Below are positions 31,667-40,694 of a DNA stretch of 51,283 bases, piece after piece. Origin of the DNA: Chloroflexota bacterium (GTDB lineage: Bacteria > Chloroflexota > Ktedonobacteria > Ktedonobacterales > JADMIN01); NCBI GenBank assembly GCA_021814145.1, contig JAKAIY010000007.1:1-51283 (forward strand). The letters are read 5' to 3'. Below the pieces are notes generated by a model, which searched no databases, was not told where the DNA came from, and saw only the letters and a program-made list of their open reading frames with translations. The first letter of the stretch is position 1. Every line of letters begins with the position of its first letter. The position numbers and the translations under genes are program-made.

Positions 31667-33040
31667 CTATTCTTCGCCCAGCGCCGCGCCGTTGGTCGCC
31701 GCGATTTCCGCCAGGAAGCGACCGCTCTCCTTTACGATGCGCCGTTGTGTCGGGAAATCGGTATAGACGACGCCGAAGCGCGGACGGTATCCCTTCGCCC
31801 ACTCGAAATTGTCCATGAACGACCAGACGAAGTAGCCTTTCAACGGCACGCCGGCCTGGATCGCCTCGCGCGCCGCCAGGAAGTGTCGCTCTAGATAGCG
31901 CAGACGGTCGGGGTCCGCCACCTCGCCGCGCTCATTGAGCATATCGGGATAGGCGGCGCCATTCTCCGTCACGTACATCACGCCAGGCTTGTACGTCGCG
32001 CTTACCCGGATAAGCAGATCGCGCAGACCCTGTGGATAGACCTCCCAGCCCATCTCCGTCAGCGGCCCGCCCGGTGTCACGATCTCTGGCAATGGCGTGG
32101 AGCCAGCGCCAGCGCGAATAATCATCCGTGTATAGTAGTTCACGCCAAGAAAGTCGGTCGGCGTGGCGATCAACTCCATATCGCCGGGCAAGATCACATC
32201 CGCTGATCCGCCGATCATCTGAAGTACGGTTAAGATCTCGTCAGGATACGCCTTGCGGTAGAGCGCTTCCAGAAACATACTCTGCCAGACGCCCTCAAAG
32301 AGCCGCGCCGCCACGACATCATCCTCGCGATCAGAAGCGGGTTCGACCACCCCCGTATTGAGCGTAATCCCGACACTCATCGGACGCGGACTCTCGGCGC
32401 GAATCGCCTGCGTCGCCATTCCGTGCGAGACAAGCAGGTGATGGCTCACCGGCAGGATCAGCCCTGGCTCATGCGCGCCAGGAGCGTGCTCGCCAGTGAC
32501 ATGGCCCAGCACGGACGCCACACCAGGCTCGTTGAGCGTAATCCAGTGGGAAACACGGTCGCCTAGGCGGCGCGCGGCGGTGGCGGCCAGATCGGCGAAC
32601 GCCTTCGCGGTGTCGCGGTTGGCCCAGCCGCCGCGATCCTGGAGCGCCTGCGGCAAATCCCAGTGATAGAGCGTCAGGAACGGCTCGATGCCTCTCGCGA
32701 GCATGCCGTCCACCAGTCGCGAGTAGAAGTCCAGACCCGCCTCGTTGACCCGTCCGTAGCCATCAGGCAGAATGCGCGGCCACGCCACCGAGAAGCGATA
32801 GGCGTTGAGATTGAGCCGCGACATCAGGTCAAGGTCATCCTGCCAGCGATGATAGTGGTCCGCCGCGACATCGCCCGTTTCGCCGCGTTCGATGGTCCCC
32901 GGCGTATGCGTGAAGCGATCCCAGATGGACTCTCCTTTGCCGTCCTCTGTATGCGCGCCCTCAATCTGATACGCCGCCGTAGCCGTTCCCCACAGAAACC
33001 CCTCAGGAAAGCCGCTTGCCATGCGCTGTTGCCCGTTCAT
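31667..33040 (-). CDS. GH1 family beta-glucosidase
   Basis: Cytoplasmic retaining beta-glucosidase, probably on cellobiose or aryl-glucosides. The 457-residue product is full length. Acid/base Glu171 lies in TLNEP, nucleophile Glu359 in YVTENG, and the N-terminal signature is FLWGTATAAYQIEG (16-29); the sugar-binding WSFMDNFEWAKGY block is near 405-417. No signal peptide. GGAG precedes the ATG at about ten bases. The 237 bases upstream hold a dyad CGCTAT-C-ATAGCG (33125-33137) that overlaps a TATGAT -10-like box (33129-33134, minus), a possible operator. No sugar transporter or regulator gene is adjacent. Confidence 0.95.
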   Translation of the reverse strand: MNGQQRMASGFPEGFLWGTATAAYQIEGAHTEDGKGESIWDRFTHTPGTIERGETGDVAADHYHRWQDDLDLMSRLNLNAYRFSVAWPRILPDGYGRVNEAGLDFYSRLVDGMLARGIEPFLTLYHWDLPQALQDRGGWANRDTAKAFADLAATAARRLGDRVSHWITLNEPGVASVLGHVTGEHAPGAHEPGLILPVSHHLLVSHGMATQAIRAESPRPMSVGITLNTGVVEPASDREDDVVAARLFEGVWQSMFLEALYRKAYPDEILTVLQMIGGSADVILPGDMELIATPTDFLGVNYYTRMIIRAGAGSTPLPEIVTPGGPLTEMGWEVYPQGLRDLLIRVSATYKPGVMYVTENGAAYPDMLNERGEVADPDRLRYLERHFLAAREAIQAGVPLKGYFVWSFMDNFEWAKGYRPRFGVVYTDFPTQRRIVKESGRFLAEIAATNGAALGEE

Positions 33041-33198
33041 TATCGCCTCACTCCTTCTTCTCTGCCCCCGTCAGCTCGTGCTGCCCGCGCCGCCGCCATT
33101 GGCGCGCAAGCGCCCGCTCTTCGGCGCTATCATAGCGTACACGAGGAGTCTCTACATCAGGTAGGGGCCGAGAGCGGATTGGAGCGAGTCCAGGGCCA

Positions 33199-33229
33199 GA
33201 CAGCGTGTGAGCGCGGGAAACACGCTGTC
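33199..33229 (-). terminator. Hairpin after the MFS gene
   Basis: GACAGCGTGT (33199-33208) pairs with ACACGCTGTC (33220-33229) around 11 bases, 49 bp beyond the MFS stop. No T-run follows on the minus strand. The rest of 33041-33277 holds the putative beta-glucosidase promoter region and no gene. Confidence 0.5.
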
Positions 33230-33277
33230 GCTCGACGGAGCGCGTCTCGCCGCGAACTAGCCTGTTTCCGAAATGGT

Positions 33278-34792
33278 TCACCGTCCCGCTGGAGCGTGGT
33301 GGATCCGCTCGTGGCCACGCACGAGCGAGGTCGCGACGCCAATCAGCGCCACTGCCGCGCAGGCCAGGAACGTCGCGTGCAGGCCATAGACGAACGTCCG
33401 CTGGAGCGCGGCGATTTCGGTCTGGCTCGCGTGGGGAGCGTACTGGAGTTCCACCAGGCGAGCGCCCGCCGCCGCGCCGCCCAGGCTGGTAAAGACCGCG
33501 CCCGCCAGGGCGACGCTCATGCTCTGTCCCATGACACGCCCAGTAGCCAGGAAGCCCGAGGCCACGCCCTGCCGCTCGCGCGGCGCTGATCCCATGAGCG
33601 CGCTGTTATTCGGTGACTGGAAGAGCGCCTGCCCAAAGCCGGTCAGGACCAGCCGCCAGACGATCGCGAAAACCGAGCTGGTGGCGTCAAGCTGGCTGAG
33701 CAGCGCCAGCCCTATGCAGGCGATCGCCAGGCCAATCGCCGCCAGCCAGCGCGTGCCAAAGCGGTCCGCCATCCTTCCGCTAAATGGCGCGACGATGGCG
33801 ATAGTCAGCGGGAGAGGAGTGAGCAGCAGCCCAGATTTGAGCACGGAAAATCCCCGCAATTGCTCCAGATAGAACGGCATCATGAAGCTGACCGCGAAGA
33901 GCGCCAGAAAGCTCAGGATCAGGCTGATGTTCGCGGAGGCGAACACACGGTTACGCAGCAGATTAAAGGGGATGATGGGACTGGGAACCGCGCGCTCAAT
34001 CAGCACGAGCGCGATGATCGCCACGACACCCGTGCCGAGCGTTGCGATGAGGAGCGTTGAGCCCCACCCCCACTCCTGGCCGAAGGAAAAGCCCAGCGTG
34101 AGCGCCGCCAGTCCAATCGTCAGCGCAATCGCACCCGCTGGATCAAAGCGTCCCGGCGCGTGTGGCGCGTTCTCGCGCAGCCAGCGCAAGGTCGCGAAAA
34201 ACCCGGCGATCCCCAGCGGGACGTTGACATAGAAAATCCAGCGCCAGGTCAGCGATTCGGTGATCGCGCCGCCAATTGTTGGGCCAGCGCTTATACCGAG
34301 CGCCACAATGAGCGCGTTGAGGCCCAGCACCCGCCCCCGCTCCGTGGGAGGGAAGGCGCCCGTCAGCATCGCCGCGCTGACCGCGAACAGCAGCGCGCCG
34401 CCAATCGCCTGAAACCCGCGCGCGGCGATCAGAAAGCCCAGCGATGGAGCGGCGCCGGAAAGCGCTGAGCCAAGTGTGAAGATCGCCAGCCCCGCGGCCC
34501 AGGTCAGCTTACGGCCTGTCATATCGGCCAGCCGGCCAATCGTCAGCAGCAACGCGGCGATCACAACCAGATAGACGATCACGACCCACTCGACCGCGCC
34601 GCTCAGCGGGGTATGAAAATACGCCGAGATGGCGGGCAGGCTGATGTTTACAATGGAAGAATCCAGTGTAGACATGAACACGCCTACCGCGACAATCGCG
34701 AACACTGTCCACTTGTAGCCGGGCGCGGGTGGCTCGACGGATCTGGACTGGGTGGATGGGACATGAGCGCGCTGGGTATGCGGTGAGGTCAT
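33278..34792 (-). CDS. DHA2-family MFS exporter (14-helix drug:H+ antiporter)
   Basis: A 504-residue EmrB/QacA-like transporter of the inner membrane. Helix 1 begins at WTVFAIVAVGVFMSTLDSSIVNISLPAI (in two parts), whose LDSSIVN is the motif D1 of the 14-helix family; motif A reads GRLADMTGRK (about 86-95) and motif C GISAGPTIGGAI (about 165-176). About 14 helices can be counted. The end is short and basic. AGGAG lies nine bases before the ATG. No TetR/MarR gene is next to it; the divergent gene at 35023 is unrelated. The substrate is unknown; drug or biocide export is the family role. Confidence 0.9.
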   Translation of the reverse strand: MTSPHTQRAHVPSTQSRSVEPPAPGYKWTVFAIVAVGVFMSTLDSSIVNISLPAISAYFHTPLSGAVEWVVIVYLVVIAALLLTIGRLADMTGRKLTWAAGLAIFTLGSALSGAAPSLGFLIAARGFQAIGGALLFAVSAAMLTGAFPPTERGRVLGLNALIVALGISAGPTIGGAITESLTWRWIFYVNVPLGIAGFFATLRWLRENAPHAPGRFDPAGAIALTIGLAALTLGFSFGQEWGWGSTLLIATLGTGVVAIIALVLIERAVPSPIIPFNLLRNRVFASANISLILSFLALFAVSFMMPFYLEQLRGFSVLKSGLLLTPLPLTIAIVAPFSGRMADRFGTRWLAAIGLAIACIGLALLSQLDATSSVFAIVWRLVLTGFGQALFQSPNNSALMGSAPRERQGVASGFLATGRVMGQSMSVALAGAVFTSLGGAAAGARLVELQYAPHASQTEIAALQRTFVYGLHATFLACAAVALIGVATSLVRGHERIHHAPAGR

Positions 34793-34835
34793 GTCTGGCG
34801 TCTCCTGACGACATCCAAGCCAATGGGTGGAACAC

Positions 34836-34856
34836 GCGGCGCGCGGCGCGCGGCGC
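34836..34856. repeat. Three tandem GCGGCGC units
   Basis: GCGGCGC repeated three times head to tail (34836-34842, 34843-34849, 34850-34856) in the leader of the MFS gene. The rest of the 230-bp divergent gap holds a TAAAAT box on the minus strand (34880-34885) and the plus-strand promoter described next. Confidence 0.7.
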
Positions 34857-34945
34857 GCCCAGGCGGACTCAATCCCGCTATTTTATCGCACCACAGCGGG
34901 AATGGTACTGTTGCGTTACACGATAGCTCGCCATGAAAGGCCCAT

Positions 34946-34953
34946 GCTATACT
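34946..34953 (+). promoter_or_regulatory. Extended -10 promoter for the gene at 35023
   Basis: TATACT (34948-34953) preceded by TGC, identical over nine bases (TGCTATACT) to the atp operon -10 region. No good -35. The leader would be about 60 bases. Confidence 0.5.
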
Positions 34954-35022
34954 GCTTTCCAGGCGCACAGGGCGCCGCGCGACCCCCCGTTACCGTGGGG
35001 CGTGATGAGGGAGGCGTGTGCG

Positions 35023-35478
35023 ATGGCCAGCCGGCGAAATAACCGCGACGCATGGGAAGATCAGGCTGGAGACGCCGCCGACTACGGCGACTACGATGGC
35101 GCGGATGAAAGCGCCTATGAAGGCTATGATGACGAAGATCAATACGGCGATAGCTATGCGTACGATGAAGGCGATGAGCGCGGGCTGATCCTCCAGACGG
35201 AGCAATCACTCGTCGGCGTCTCATCCACCGTGACACAGCATGGCGCGCCGTTGCTCTCCTATACCCGCACAATGAGCCGCTTTTACTCCAATCGCCGCCA
35301 GCGCCTGAGTCTGGGGCGCTACAGCTGCGAAGTCTGCGGGGAGCGCATCCGTCTCTGGGCGTGGGAAACGCCAAACGGCAACCGCACCCACGATGGCTGC
35401 TACGAGCGGCTGGCCTGGACCTGGACGAACCTGTACGCCCAGCAACAGCGCCTGGCCACTGAAGGCCGTCTGGAATAG
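35023..35478 (+). CDS. Unknown acidic protein with a CxxC...HxxC metal-binding-like motif
   Basis: A 150-residue protein that I do not recognise. Residues 12-55 are almost only Asp, Glu, Tyr, Gly and Ala (DYGDYDGADESAYEGYDDED), probably disordered. The C-terminal half is basic and aromatic and holds CEVCGERIRLWAWETPNG in two parts and then THDGCYERL: Cys-x2-Cys and His-x2-Cys could bind one zinc ion in a treble-clef-like way. No membrane helix. GGGAGG lies eight bases before the ATG of MASRRNN. It has its own promoter and terminator, so it is a single-gene unit. Confidence 0.65.
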   Translation: MASRRNNRDAWEDQAGDAADYGDYDGADESAYEGYDDEDQYGDSYAYDEGDERGLILQTEQSLVGVSSTVTQHGAPLLSYTRTMSRFYSNRRQRLSLGRYSCEVCGERIRLWAWETPNGNRTHDGCYERLAWTWTNLYAQQQRLATEGRLE

Positions 35479-35514
35479 CCGCGAGGGCCGCCGTTGGGCG
35501 ATGCCGTGAACCTG

Positions 35515-35562
35515 GCCCGCGTTGGGCGCATGCAAAGCGGATGCGCGCGCTGAAACGCGGGC
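35515..35562 (+). terminator. Two-tier terminator hairpin
   Basis: Outer stem GCCCGCGTT (35515-35523) with AACGCGGGC (35554-35562), inner stem GCGCAT (35526-35531) with ATGCGC (35541-35546). It follows the stop of the gene at 35023 by 36 bases and is followed by TTTAT. Confidence 0.65.
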
Positions 35563-35596
35563 TTTATCACGCCAGCTATGCCCTTTCCGCGCCGCG

Positions 35597-35605
35597 TGAT
35601 ACAAT
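35597..35605 (+). promoter_or_regulatory. Extended -10 promoter upstream of accC
   Basis: TG-A-TACAAT: TACAAT (35600-35605) preceded by TG at the extended position. No clear -35 at 17 bases. Leader to accC about 78 bases. Confidence 0.5.
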
Positions 35606-35690
35606 AGCGTGGATTCTAGCGGACGCCCTATTGCCCTGCGTTTCCGCGCGAACAGCTTTCTGTTCCACCGCTTGTTATTGAGGCCAAGGC

Positions 35691-37046
35691 ATGTTCAAGA
35701 AAGCCCTCATCGCCAATCGCGGCGAGATCGCCTTGCGTGTGATCCGCGCATGCCGTGAGCTTGGTATCAGAACCGTGCTCGCTTATTCCGAGGCTGACCG
35801 CGACTCGCTGCCGGCGCGCATGGCGGATGAGCGCATCTGCATTGGCCCCGGCCCCAGCAGCAAGAGCTACCTGCACATCCCGAACCTCATCAGCGCGGCG
35901 CTGCTAACTGGCTGCGAGGCCATTCATCCCGGGTACGGATTTCTCTCCGAAAATCCCAGCTTCGCCGAGATTTGCGCCGATGTCGGCCTGATTTTTATCG
36001 GCCCGCCGTCGCAAGCGATGGTTCAGATGGGTGACAAGGTGCAGTCGCGCATCGCCGCAGAGCGCGCGGGATTGCCGCTCCTGCCGGGCACTGACGCTTT
36101 GCGGACCGTGGGCGAAGGCGAAGCCGCCGCCGCGCGTATCGGCTTTCCGCTCATGCTCAAGGCGGCGGCGGGGGGTGGCGGACGCGGCATTCGCCTGGTC
36201 CAGCACGCTGATGAGTTCACCAGCGTGTTTACGACCGCGCAGAGCGAGGTGCGCGAAGCGTTCAACGACGATGGCCTGTACATCGAGAAATATCTCGGCC
36301 GCGCAAGACACGTCGAGGTCCAGGTGTTATGCGATAACCACGGCAACGGGGTGTATCTTGGCGAGCGCAACTGCTCGATTCAGCGACGACACCAGAAACT
36401 GCTGGAAGAGTCGCCCAGCCCCGGCCTGTCTGAGGCGCTGCGGCGCAAGATGGGCGAGCGTTCGATCAAGGCGGCGCTGGCTATCGGCTATCGCGGCGCG
36501 GGCACGATGGAGTACCTGGTAGACGACGACGACAACTTCTATTTCATGGAGATGAATACCCGCCTCCAGGTCGAGCATCCCGTCACTGAGTGGGTAACGG
36601 GCGTAGATCTCGTGCGCGAGCAGCTGCTGGTCGCGGCTGGTGAGCCGCTGAGGGTGCGCCAGGAGGACATCGTCCTGCGCGGACACGCGATCGAGTTCCG
36701 CATCACCGCTGAGAACCCCGCGCTCGATTTCCGCCCGCAGACTGGGGTGATCGAAGAATATCTGGCGCCCGGCGGGATCGGCGTGCGCGTGGATTCGCAC
36801 CTCTATCAGGGTTACGAAGTGCCGCCGCATTACGACTCCCTGCTCTCCAAGCTCATTGTCTGGGCGCCCACGCGCGCGGAAGCGATCGCTCGCGGCAAGC
36901 GCGCGCTGGGCGAGTATGTGATCGAGGGCTTGCCAACCACGATCCCATTCCACCTCGAACTCCTGGACAACGAGGCTTTCCAGCGGGGCGAGGTCTATAC
37001 GAATTTCCTTGCGGAACATAGCGAGCAGCTCGCGCTGAAGCGCTAA
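35691..37046 (+). CDS. accC: Biotin carboxylase subunit of acetyl-CoA carboxylase
   Basis: AccC carboxylates biotin on AccB with ATP and bicarbonate, the first step of fatty acid synthesis. The 451-residue protein has the full biotin-carboxylase fold: FKKALIANRGEIALRVIRA (2-20), AIHPGYGFLSENPSFA, the Gly-rich ATP loop AAAGGGGRGIR (about 158-168), RHVEVQVLCD, GERNCSIQRRHQKLLEESPSP (in two parts) and MNTRLQVEHPVTE (about 285-297). It is the stand-alone type without a fused biotin domain. GAGG lies seven bases before the ATG. Followed 46 bp later by fabF and then accB, so the cluster is anabolic, not a propionyl-CoA carboxylase. Confidence 0.95.
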   Translation: MFKKALIANRGEIALRVIRACRELGIRTVLAYSEADRDSLPARMADERICIGPGPSSKSYLHIPNLISAALLTGCEAIHPGYGFLSENPSFAEICADVGLIFIGPPSQAMVQMGDKVQSRIAAERAGLPLLPGTDALRTVGEGEAAAARIGFPLMLKAAAGGGGRGIRLVQHADEFTSVFTTAQSEVREAFNDDGLYIEKYLGRARHVEVQVLCDNHGNGVYLGERNCSIQRRHQKLLEESPSPGLSEALRRKMGERSIKAALAIGYRGAGTMEYLVDDDDNFYFMEMNTRLQVEHPVTEWVTGVDLVREQLLVAAGEPLRVRQEDIVLRGHAIEFRITAENPALDFRPQTGVIEEYLAPGGIGVRVDSHLYQGYEVPPHYDSLLSKLIVWAPTRAEAIARGKRALGEYVIEGLPTTIPFHLELLDNEAFQRGEVYTNFLAEHSEQLALKR

Positions 37047-37092
37047 CATAGTGAACGCGCTCCAGCGATATGGGGCTTGTAAGAGGGACTAT

Positions 37093-38331
37093 ATGAGCAG
37101 GCGTGTTGTCGTCACCGGTATCGGACTGGTCAGTTCCGTAGGGAATGACACCTCGACGGTCTGGCGCTCGCTCTGCGAGGGGCGCTCTGGCGTGGCCACG
37201 ATCACAGGCTTCGACACCACGCCGTTCGACACAAAGTTCGCGGCGGAAGTGCGCGACTTTGACGCCACCCAGTATATGGACCGCAAGGAAGTGCGCCGCA
37301 ATGATGTCTTCGTCCATTACGCGATGGGCGCGGCGAAGCAGGCGCTGGACGATTCAGGGTTCCAGATCACTGAGGAGAACGCGGATGACGTCGGGGTCAT
37401 CATCGGCTCTGGCGTTGGCGGCCTGCGCACCTGTCACGACCAGTTCCGCGTCCTCTTCGAGAAAGGGCCTGACCGCGTCAGCCCGTTCTTCATCACCATG
37501 TTCATCACCGATATCGCCGCCGGGTTCGTCTCGCTGACGCTGGGCGCCCGCGGGCCCAACTTCGCCACCGTCTCCGCCTGCGCCACCGGCGCCAGCGCGA
37601 TTGGTGAAGCGAGCGAGATGATCCGCCGGGGTGACGCGGTCGCGATGCTGGCCGGCGGAGCGGAGGCGGGCGTCACGCCGATGGGGCTGGCCGCATTCAG
37701 CAACATGCGCGCGCTCTCGCGCCGCAATGACGATCCCGCTGGCGCAAGCCGCCCGTTCGATAAGGAGCGCGATGGCTTCGTGATGGGCGATGGCGCGGGC
37801 GTGCTCCTGCTCGAAGACGAGGAAAGCGCCCGCGCGCGCGGCGCCCGTATCTACGCCGAATTGCTGGGTTATGCGGGGAGCTCGGACGCGCACCATATCA
37901 CCGAGCCCGCGCCAATGGGCGAAGGGCTGGCGCTCGCTATCCGCCGCGCGCTCCACAAGGGCGGGCTAAACCCGGAGGACGTGCAGTACATCAACGCGCA
38001 CGGCACCGGCACGATACTCAATGATCTGCATGAGACCCAGGCGATCAAATCGGTCTTTGGCGATCATGCGCGACAGCTTGCGGTCAGTTCGACAAAATCC
38101 ATGATTGGGCATACGCTGGGCGCGTCAGGCGGCATTGAGGCTGGCGTGACGGCGCTCTCGCTCTATCATGGCGTCATCACCCCCACCATCAACTACGCGA
38201 CGCCTGACCCTGAGTGTGATCTGGACTACACACCCAACCATGCGCGCGAGTCACGCGCGCAGGTGGCGCTGTCGAACTCGATGGGATTCGGGGGACATAA
38301 TGCGGTTCTGGCGTTCCGCCGGTATGCCTAA
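37093..38331 (+). CDS. fabF: Beta-ketoacyl-ACP synthase II
   Basis: Condensing enzyme of fatty acid elongation. The 412-residue product has the Cys-His-His triad: Cys163 in SACATGA, His303 in NAHGTGT and His340 in GHTLGASG, plus Lys335. The SRRVVVTGIGLVSSVG start and the C-terminal NSMGFGGHNAVLAF are typical. GAGGG lies five bases before the ATG of MSRRVVV; a start 42 bp upstream would add an unconserved leader. Its end overlaps the start I use for accB by 8 bp. Confidence 0.96.
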   Translation: MSRRVVVTGIGLVSSVGNDTSTVWRSLCEGRSGVATITGFDTTPFDTKFAAEVRDFDATQYMDRKEVRRNDVFVHYAMGAAKQALDDSGFQITEENADDVGVIIGSGVGGLRTCHDQFRVLFEKGPDRVSPFFITMFITDIAAGFVSLTLGARGPNFATVSACATGASAIGEASEMIRRGDAVAMLAGGAEAGVTPMGLAAFSNMRALSRRNDDPAGASRPFDKERDGFVMGDGAGVLLLEDEESARARGARIYAELLGYAGSSDAHHITEPAPMGEGLALAIRRALHKGGLNPEDVQYINAHGTGTILNDLHETQAIKSVFGDHARQLAVSSTKSMIGHTLGASGGIEAGVTALSLYHGVITPTINYATPDPECDLDYTPNHARESRAQVALSNSMGFGGHNAVLAFRRYA

Positions 38332-38875
38332 GCGGCGTGGCGCGACAGCCGCGCCGGCAGCGAACACGACAGACAATGGCGGGAGGAGGCGACTTACGGA
38401 ACGGCATACGCTGGTGAGCAGGGTCAAGGCCCTGACTGAGGCGCTGGAAGGCAGCGACATCAGTGAGCTCGACCTGACAGAAGACGGACTGCGCATCCTG
38501 ATCAAGCGGCAGACCGAGCCGCTCGTGACGGTGGCGTCTGCGCATCCCGCGCGACCAGCGAATGGGGTGTCGCGCCGCCGCGCTGTTCCCGCGCACGCGG
38601 ATGGGGCCAGCGCTCCAGAGCCACGACAGGATCCTGGCGTCGCCATCGTCGCCCCGCTGACAGGCGTCTTCTACAATGCCGCGTCACCGACCTCCGCGCC
38701 ATTCGTCTCCCAGGGCGCCCCTGTGCAGGCGGGTCAGGTCGTCTGCATGGTCGAGGCGATGAAGGTCTTCAATGAGATCCGGTCCGAGGTCAGCGGCACG
38801 GTGACAGCCATTGTGCCGAAGAACGGCCAGCTCGTACAGAAGGGCGAAGCGCTAATCCGTGTCCAGGCGTCTTGA
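38324..38875 (+). CDS. accB: Biotin carboxyl carrier protein of acetyl-CoA carboxylase
   Basis: AccB carries biotin between AccC and the carboxyltransferase. The C-terminal 75 residues are a biotinyl domain: VAPLTGVFYNAASPTSAPFV, GQVVCMVEAMKVFNEI with biotinylated Lys147, and GQLVQKGEALIRV. The typical N-terminal helix KALTEALEGSDISELDLTEDG lies at 35-55, followed by a Pro/Ala linker. The start is uncertain. ATG 38324 overlaps the fabF stop and would be coupled, but gives 30 polar residues of leader; GTG 38414 (VSRVKAL) starts where most AccB proteins start but lacks a clear ribosome binding site. Confidence 0.9.
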   Translation: MPKRRGATAAPAANTTDNGGRRRLTERHTLVSRVKALTEALEGSDISELDLTEDGLRILIKRQTEPLVTVASAHPARPANGVSRRRAVPAHADGASAPEPRQDPGVAIVAPLTGVFYNAASPTSAPFVSQGAPVQAGQVVCMVEAMKVFNEIRSEVSGTVTAIVPKNGQLVQKGEALIRVQAS

Positions 38876-38900
38876 GCCGCTCGACACGTCACGAGAGCGG

Positions 38901-40577
38901 ATGTCGGCGCGGCCAGATGAAGCGGCCCCTCGCGCCATTATTCCTCCAATGAGAGCCCGCCGGATCGCCTGGGCGCTTGTATGGCTGATGGTCGCCGCCT
39001 TCATTGCGCTCGTCGGGTATCATGTTCTCTTCCGCCACTGGGAATACCACACGGACGCCTTTGACCTCGGCAACATGGACCAGGCGGTATGGAACACGCT
39101 GCATGGTCATCCGTTCCGCTTCACCAACCGCGGAAATGACGACTTCGCGCCGCCCACCCGGCTCAGCATCCATGTCGAGCCAATCATCTTGCCCCTGGCG
39201 CTGCTTTACCTGATTCACTCCGGGCCGGAGACGCTGCTCGTCACGCAGACGGTAGCGCTGGCGCTCGGCGCTATTCCGCTCTTCGCGCTGAGCCTGCGGC
39301 GACTGCCCGATGCGCCATTTGTGGGCGTGGCGCTGGTCCTCGGCTATCTCATCTCCCCGTTGCTGCTCGGCGTCGCGCTGTGGGACTTCCATCCCGTCGC
39401 GCTGGCGACACCTCTGCTAATCGCCGCCGTGCTCGCGCTCGACGCGCGCCGTTATGGCTGGTTCCTGACTGCCGCGATCCTCGCCATGTCCACCAAAGAG
39501 GACATCGGCCTGTCGGTCGCGATTCTGGCGCTCCTGCTGGCCATCGCGCGCCCGGAGCGGCGGCGTTTCGGGCTGCTGGTCGCGCTGGGCTCCCTGGTGT
39601 GGGTCGCCATCTGCTTCAAGCTGATCCTGCCGCATTACAACGCGAGCGCGCCCGGCGGCAACAATTACTGGTATCGCTACGCCTGGCTGGGCGCTACACC
39701 CGCGCAGGCGATCATCAACCTCTTCATTCAGCCCTGGATTCTCCTGGGCCACCTGTTCGCTCCGGGAGAGCTGGGCTACCTTGCGGTCCTGCTACGAACC
39801 GCGGGCGGCCTGGGCTTGCTGGCGCCGGTGACCCTCCTGGCGGCGTCACCCGATCTGGCGGTCAACCTGCTCAGCACACACGCCGAGCAGTACAGCGGCT
39901 TCTTTCAGTACAACGCCGCGATCATCCCGTATCTGATGACCGCGGCGGTCTATGGCGCGGCGGCGCTGATTCACGCCCGCCAGCGGCGCGAGGCGACTGG
40001 TCGTCCGGCAAGTATACGGGCGGCGCTTGCGGCGCTGGGGGCGTCTTTGGCGCAGGGCTGGCGCGGCGGCGCGCGACGGTTGGGGCTAGCCGCCGCGGAG
40101 ACAGGCAGGGCGATTCGTGACATATGGACCGCCGCGCTGGAGCGGATTCCCATCCCGGCGCGCTGGCTGCCCGCGACGCTGATTGTATGGGTCGTCGGCT
40201 TCAGCCTGTGGAACATCTCTACAGTCGGGCGCATTCCTCCATTCTGGGCGGCTGGCGATCCGCCCTCACCCGCGCTGGCGGCGCGCATGGCGAGCATTGA
40301 CGCCCTGCTGGCCCACGTTCCGGCTGACGCCTCCGTCTGCGCGACCGATACACTCGATCCGCATCTCAGCGACCGCTACGACCTCTATTTGGCGCCGGAT
40401 CCGCAATGCTACCAGGCCAACTACGTCGCGATGGACCTGCCGAACGCCATCGCCAACGTTCGCCCGGCTGACGCCGCGATGCTCCAGCGAATGCGGGCGT
40501 CAGGCCGCTACGAAGTCGTTGGGCAAGCCGGGAGCGTGATCCTGCTGCGCCGGACTGGCGCGCCGCTCGCGCCATAA
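38901..40577 (+). CDS. DUF2079 multi-pass membrane protein
   Basis: A roughly 558-residue membrane protein of the DUF2079 family, thought by fold to be related to GT-C type glycosyltransferases, but without known activity. The family blocks are present: FDLGNMDQAVWNTLHGHPF (in the first periplasmic loop, about 43-61), NRGNDDF, HVEPIILPLALLY, ALWDFHP (about 146-152), STKEDIGL (about 180-187) and a soluble C-terminal part (about 450-558) with VPADASVCATDTLDPHLSDR. About ten helices. The start is uncertain: GTG at 38859 overlaps accB, ATG 38901 has GAGAG upstream, and ATG 38949 would also leave a complete first helix. I use 38901. Located 25 bp after accB. Confidence 0.85.
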   Translation: MSARPDEAAPRAIIPPMRARRIAWALVWLMVAAFIALVGYHVLFRHWEYHTDAFDLGNMDQAVWNTLHGHPFRFTNRGNDDFAPPTRLSIHVEPIILPLALLYLIHSGPETLLVTQTVALALGAIPLFALSLRRLPDAPFVGVALVLGYLISPLLLGVALWDFHPVALATPLLIAAVLALDARRYGWFLTAAILAMSTKEDIGLSVAILALLLAIARPERRRFGLLVALGSLVWVAICFKLILPHYNASAPGGNNYWYRYAWLGATPAQAIINLFIQPWILLGHLFAPGELGYLAVLLRTAGGLGLLAPVTLLAASPDLAVNLLSTHAEQYSGFFQYNAAIIPYLMTAAVYGAAALIHARQRREATGRPASIRAALAALGASLAQGWRGGARRLGLAAAETGRAIRDIWTAALERIPIPARWLPATLIVWVVGFSLWNISTVGRIPPFWAAGDPPSPALAARMASIDALLAHVPADASVCATDTLDPHLSDRYDLYLAPDPQCYQANYVAMDLPNAIANVRPADAAMLQRMRASGRYEVVGQAGSVILLRRTGAPLAP

Positions 40578-40584
40578 CCGCTAG

Positions 40585-40611
40585 CGGCGCGCGCGCGCCG
40601 GGAGTATACTC
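40585..40611. repeat. Adjacent perfect palindromes after the DUF2079 gene
   Basis: CGGCGCGCGCGCGCCG (40585-40600), a 16-base alternating-CG palindrome able to form a strong stem or Z-DNA, followed directly by GAGTATACTC (40602-40611), a 10-base palindrome that contains TATACT. The first could end the accC-fabF-accB-DUF2079 transcript; the second may be part of a promoter for the next gene, without a visible -35. Confidence 0.45.
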
Positions 40612-40694
40612 AAGGGGAACACGCAGGCGCCAGCGCCAATGACTGGCGCTGATGACTCGCCGTCCAGACCACGTTGTGCAGGAGCTAGACCAGA

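Noticed and set aside
35691-38875. Propionyl-CoA or pyruvate carboxylase cluster
   Set aside because: The carboxylase is the short stand-alone AccC, accompanied by fabF and a separate AccB, which fits acetyl-CoA carboxylase for fatty acid synthesis.
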